Origin: Cytophagales bacterium
Lineage (GTDB): Bacteria; Bacteroidota; Bacteroidia; Cytophagales; Cyclobacteriaceae
Reading direction: 5' to 3'
Assembly: GCA_003500135.1 (NCBI GenBank)
Contig: DNTA01000110.1
Span: 1 to 16,252, forward strand
DNA length: 16,252 nucleotides
The notes beneath the pieces are model-generated. The model made no database searches. It saw only the letters and a list, made by a program, of their open reading frames with translations, and was not told the DNA's origin. Positions within the stretch are counted from its first letter, which is position 1. Every line of letters begins with the position of its first letter. Shown one piece after another: positions 13,663 through 16,252 of this stretch. A program made the translations under genes and the position numbers.

Positions 13663-14685
13663 ATGAAAGAAGTTGATGCCCTGATTTCTGATTTTAAGAA
13701 CAATAAATATGCGCCCGTATATTTTCTGCAGGGCGATGAGTCATACTATATCGATCTGGTTTCCGATTACGTCGAAGAACATGCCCTGGACGAATCAGCA
13801 AAAGGGTTCAATCAAATCATTATGTATGGCCGTGATATCAGTGTTCAGGACGTTATAAACAATGCACGTCGATTTCCCATGATGTCGGAGCGGCAAGTGG
13901 TGATCGTAAAGGAGGCACAAAGTATCCAGGATTTCAGTAAGGAGACAGGTCAAAAGCTATTGGAAGATTACATCAAAAACCCGACACCAAGTACCATCCT
14001 TGTTTTTTGCTACAAATACAAAAAACTTGATGGTAGGAAAGCGTTGACCAGGCTGATGCTAAAAAATGCCATCGTTGTTACGGCAGATAAAATACGCGAC
14101 TGGGAACTGCCCCGTTGGATTCAGGATTATGTAGAAAGCAGGGGGCACAAAATTACCGATAAGGCGGTGAGGATGCTCGCTGAAAATATTGGTACTGACC
14201 TTGAAAAAGTAAGTAATGAAGTCAGTAAGATACTGATCAATTTTAAAGACGATTCTGTACACATTGATGATCAGCTCGTTGATAAGTATGTCGGTATCAA
14301 TAAAGACTATAATACTTTCGAACTACAAAAAGCGCTGGTTTATCGCGATGTGTTGAAGGCTAATAAAATTATCAATTACTTTGGTGACAACCCCAAGGAA
14401 CATAACATTATTCCAATAGTCGCTTTTCTATTTTCCTTTTACACGAAAGTTTTATCGCTTCATGCACATAAGGCCACTACCGTTAGTGATATCAAAGGCA
14501 TTCTCGGAAAGCCCGATTTTGTGGCCAGGGAATACATGAATGCAATGAAGAATTACCCTTTGCCCGTTTTGATCAATTGTATTCATGCGCTAAGGGAAGC
14601 CGACAAGAAATCAAAGGGGATTGGGTATAGCAATCTGAACCAGGGACAGATTCTAAAAGAATTGGTATATAAATTGTTGCACTAA
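13663..14685 (+). CDS. holA: DNA polymerase III subunit delta
   Basis: A 340-residue delta subunit of the clamp loader, which opens the sliding clamp during DNA replication. The N-terminal AAA+-like domain (about 1-145) begins with the family pattern YAPVYFLQGDESYYIDLVSDYV and continues with FPMMSERQVVIVKEAQ and STILVFCYKYKKLDGRK. It lacks a Walker A motif, as normal for delta. The middle domain (about 145-215) is followed by a helical collar domain (about 220-340, FELQKALVYRDVLKANKI..., ending QGQILKELVYKLL). Length is typical. It begins one base after the lipoprotein gene and is 19 bases from the TPR gene. Confidence 0.94.
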   Translation: MKEVDALISDFKNNKYAPVYFLQGDESYYIDLVSDYVEEHALDESAKGFNQIIMYGRDISVQDVINNARRFPMMSERQVVIVKEAQSIQDFSKETGQKLLEDYIKNPTPSTILVFCYKYKKLDGRKALTRLMLKNAIVVTADKIRDWELPRWIQDYVESRGHKITDKAVRMLAENIGTDLEKVSNEVSKILINFKDDSVHIDDQLVDKYVGINKDYNTFELQKALVYRDVLKANKIINYFGDNPKEHNIIPIVAFLFSFYTKVLSLHAHKATTVSDIKGILGKPDFVAREYMNAMKNYPLPVLINCIHALREADKKSKGIGYSNLNQGQILKELVYKLLH

Positions 14686-14704
14686 GCTGTATAAATCAAA
14701 TACT

Positions 14705-16252
14705 ATGCATTTTCGCCTATATTTTTTATTCCTGAGTTTTACTCTGAGTGGTATTTTAACCGGTCACAATGCGGCTTTTGCTCAACAAAGCCTGCGGTTC
14801 AAAGGGCCTGAAAAATATTATATCGATGGCAATGATTTTGTATTAAAAGGGAAGTATCAGGCGGCCATTTATGAATTTCAGCAATACCTGAAAAAAGGCA
14901 AGGACCCTTTAAAACTTGCCGATGCGGAGTACTATATCGCCTACAGCAGTGTGCAACTACAACATCCTGACGCAGAGTATAAGGTAGAAACGTTTGCAAA
15001 AAATCATCCTTTTCATCCAAAGGCTTCGGTAGCCTATTACGAACTTGGGAATTTCAAATACGCCTCGGGCAAGTACCCGGAAGCAATAAAATATTATAAA
15101 AAGCTATATTTCACACAGTTAAGTAAAAAAGAAGCCGATGAAGCGCGGTTTAAATTGGGCTATTCCCATTTTGCCATGCAAAACTTCGATGAGGCCTATA
15201 CTTATTTCAATGACCTAAAAAGAAAGGAAGGTGAATTCAAATATGCCTCAAATTATTATTCGGGTTATATAAATTTTGAGAAAGGGGAATACGACCGTGC
15301 TTTCTACGATTTCCAACGCGCTGAAGAAAATGAATATTATGCCAATGTAGTACCCGCGTTATTAATTAAGGTCTATTACAGGCAGGAGCGCTATGACGAA
15401 CTTCTCGAATATGGTGAACAGGTATTGGAATCAACAAAACGACCCTCCAATATCAACGATATCTACCTTTATCTGGGAGAAACTTATTTTGTAAAAGGTC
15501 AATACAAAAATGCAGTGGAATACCTCGGGCAATACAAAATATCAACAAAATCAGGCGCTTCCAAACCGGTATTGTATCGGCTTGCCTATGCCCACATGAA
15601 ACTATCCAGCCGCAACGAGGCCATTAAGAATTTTGAATCAGTGGCAGTCCTTGATGATACGCTGGGTCAATTGGCTTCATTTTACCTGGGCGATTTATAC
15701 GCACAAAATGAAGAGTATCAATATGCAGCGAATGCATATTCCAGGGCATCCAAATACAATTTTAATAGGGCTATACAGGAAGAGGCGACTTTCCAGTCGG
15801 CCAGCATGAATTATGCTCTGGGCAATAACAAGTCTGCCATAGAAACACTTAAACAGTTCCAGTCGGATTATCCAAACGCTGCCCGTCAGAATGAAGCACT
15901 TGAGTTGCTTACTGAAGCATTTTTCAGCGCAAGTAATTACGACGCTGCCATGGAGTATTTTGAGCAGAATAACATCCGGTCGGAAAAAGTGAAATCTGCC
16001 TACCAGAAGGCGGCTTTTTTCAAGGCGGTCGAGCTTTTCAATGCAGAAAAATTTGCGGAGGCTGTTAGTGTATTTGATAAGTCATTGCAGTATCCAATGA
16101 ATGAAAACCTGGTTATCAGGGCGCAATATTGGAAAGGAGAGGCTTATTCCATTGGTAAAAAATACGATATGGCTATTGGAGCGTATGGAAATGTTTTTAA
16201 CAACGATCCCGGGGGAAAAACGCCATATTACTTAATGTCGCGATACGGAATT
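14705..16252 (+). CDS. Exported tetratricopeptide-repeat protein, 3' end outside window
   Basis: An open frame of 516 codons without a stop. The signal peptide is about residues 1-26 (cleavage after AAFA, before QQ). The rest is a chain of TPR-like helix pairs with the usual small/aromatic spacing, for example GKYPEAIKYYKKL, QNFDEAYTYFNDL, GEYDRAFYDFQRA, GQYKNAVEYLGQY, SRNEAIKNFESV, EEYQYAANAYSRA and KFAEAVSVFDKSL. Such proteins scaffold other proteins, and this one should act in the periplasm or outer envelope. Large exported TPR proteins beside holA are frequent in Bacteroidota as far as I recall. Total length cannot be given. It lies 19 bases after holA with no terminator between. Confidence 0.88.
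   Translation, partial: MHFRLYFLFLSFTLSGILTGHNAAFAQQSLRFKGPEKYYIDGNDFVLKGKYQAAIYEFQQYLKKGKDPLKLADAEYYIAYSSVQLQHPDAEYKVETFAKNHPFHPKASVAYYELGNFKYASGKYPEAIKYYKKLYFTQLSKKEADEARFKLGYSHFAMQNFDEAYTYFNDLKRKEGEFKYASNYYSGYINFEKGEYDRAFYDFQRAEENEYYANVVPALLIKVYYRQERYDELLEYGEQVLESTKRPSNINDIYLYLGETYFVKGQYKNAVEYLGQYKISTKSGASKPVLYRLAYAHMKLSSRNEAIKNFESVAVLDDTLGQLASFYLGDLYAQNEEYQYAANAYSRASKYNFNRAIQEEATFQSASMNYALGNNKSAIETLKQFQSDYPNAARQNEALELLTEAFFSASNYDAAMEYFEQNNIRSEKVKSAYQKAAFFKAVELFNAEKFAEAVSVFDKSLQYPMNENLVIRAQYWKGEAYSIGKKYDMAIGAYGNVFNNDPGGKTPYYLMSRYGI

Noticed and set aside
14799..15020. Minus-strand frame of 73 codons
   Set aside because: It is antisense to the continuous TPR protein frame that starts at 14705.

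Overview
The window looks like chromosomal DNA from a member of the Bacteroidota, probably of the Cytophagales/Flammeovirga-like kind. The evidence is moderate-to-low GC, the Bacteroidota-type promoter (TTTG, about 20 bases, TAnnTTTG) upstream of several genes, few clear Shine-Dalgarno sequences, and protein families common in that phylum (DUF6090, DUF4920, a class III aminotransferase, a large exported TPR protein beside holA). The species cannot be named from the sequence.

Positions 1-894 are the unusual part. An intact tRNA-Asp(GTC) gene on the minus strand (822-894) is followed by a tandem array with a 379-bp period. Each unit holds the last 19 bases of the tRNA, a copy of the tRNA's intrinsic terminator, and a 100-codon gene for a small GIY-YIG nuclease. 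Two complete copies are present, and the start of a third is cut by the left edge. The 3' end of each nuclease gene contains a second piece of tRNA-like sequence (14 of 15 bases). Exactly where that piece would join the 19-base piece, a 57-bp segment made of two back-to-back hairpins is inserted. I read this as a one-gene, tRNA-targeting mobile or formerly mobile element that has been tandemly amplified.

Positions 1160-6569 are mostly plus-strand genes. They begin with accA (fatty acid synthesis) and its terminator. A tightly packed four-gene operon follows: a DUF6090 membrane protein, an MBL-fold hydrolase, a patatin-like lipase and a DUF456 membrane protein. Then come an exported OmpA-family protein and a DUF599 membrane protein.

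Positions 6615-9944 are minus-strand. They hold tyrS, a small four-Cys/two-helix membrane protein, a class III PLP aminotransferase, and a 53-codon gene that overlaps the end of the aminotransferase.

Positions 10149-16252 are plus-strand. The pyruvate dehydrogenase E2 gene has two lipoyl domains and is followed by a strong terminator. Next are hslV and a 35-codon single-helix membrane protein starting on the hslV stop codon, then a DUF4920 exported protein. A Cys-rich lipoprotein, holA (DNA polymerase III delta) and the first 516 codons of an exported TPR protein that runs off the right edge complete the window.
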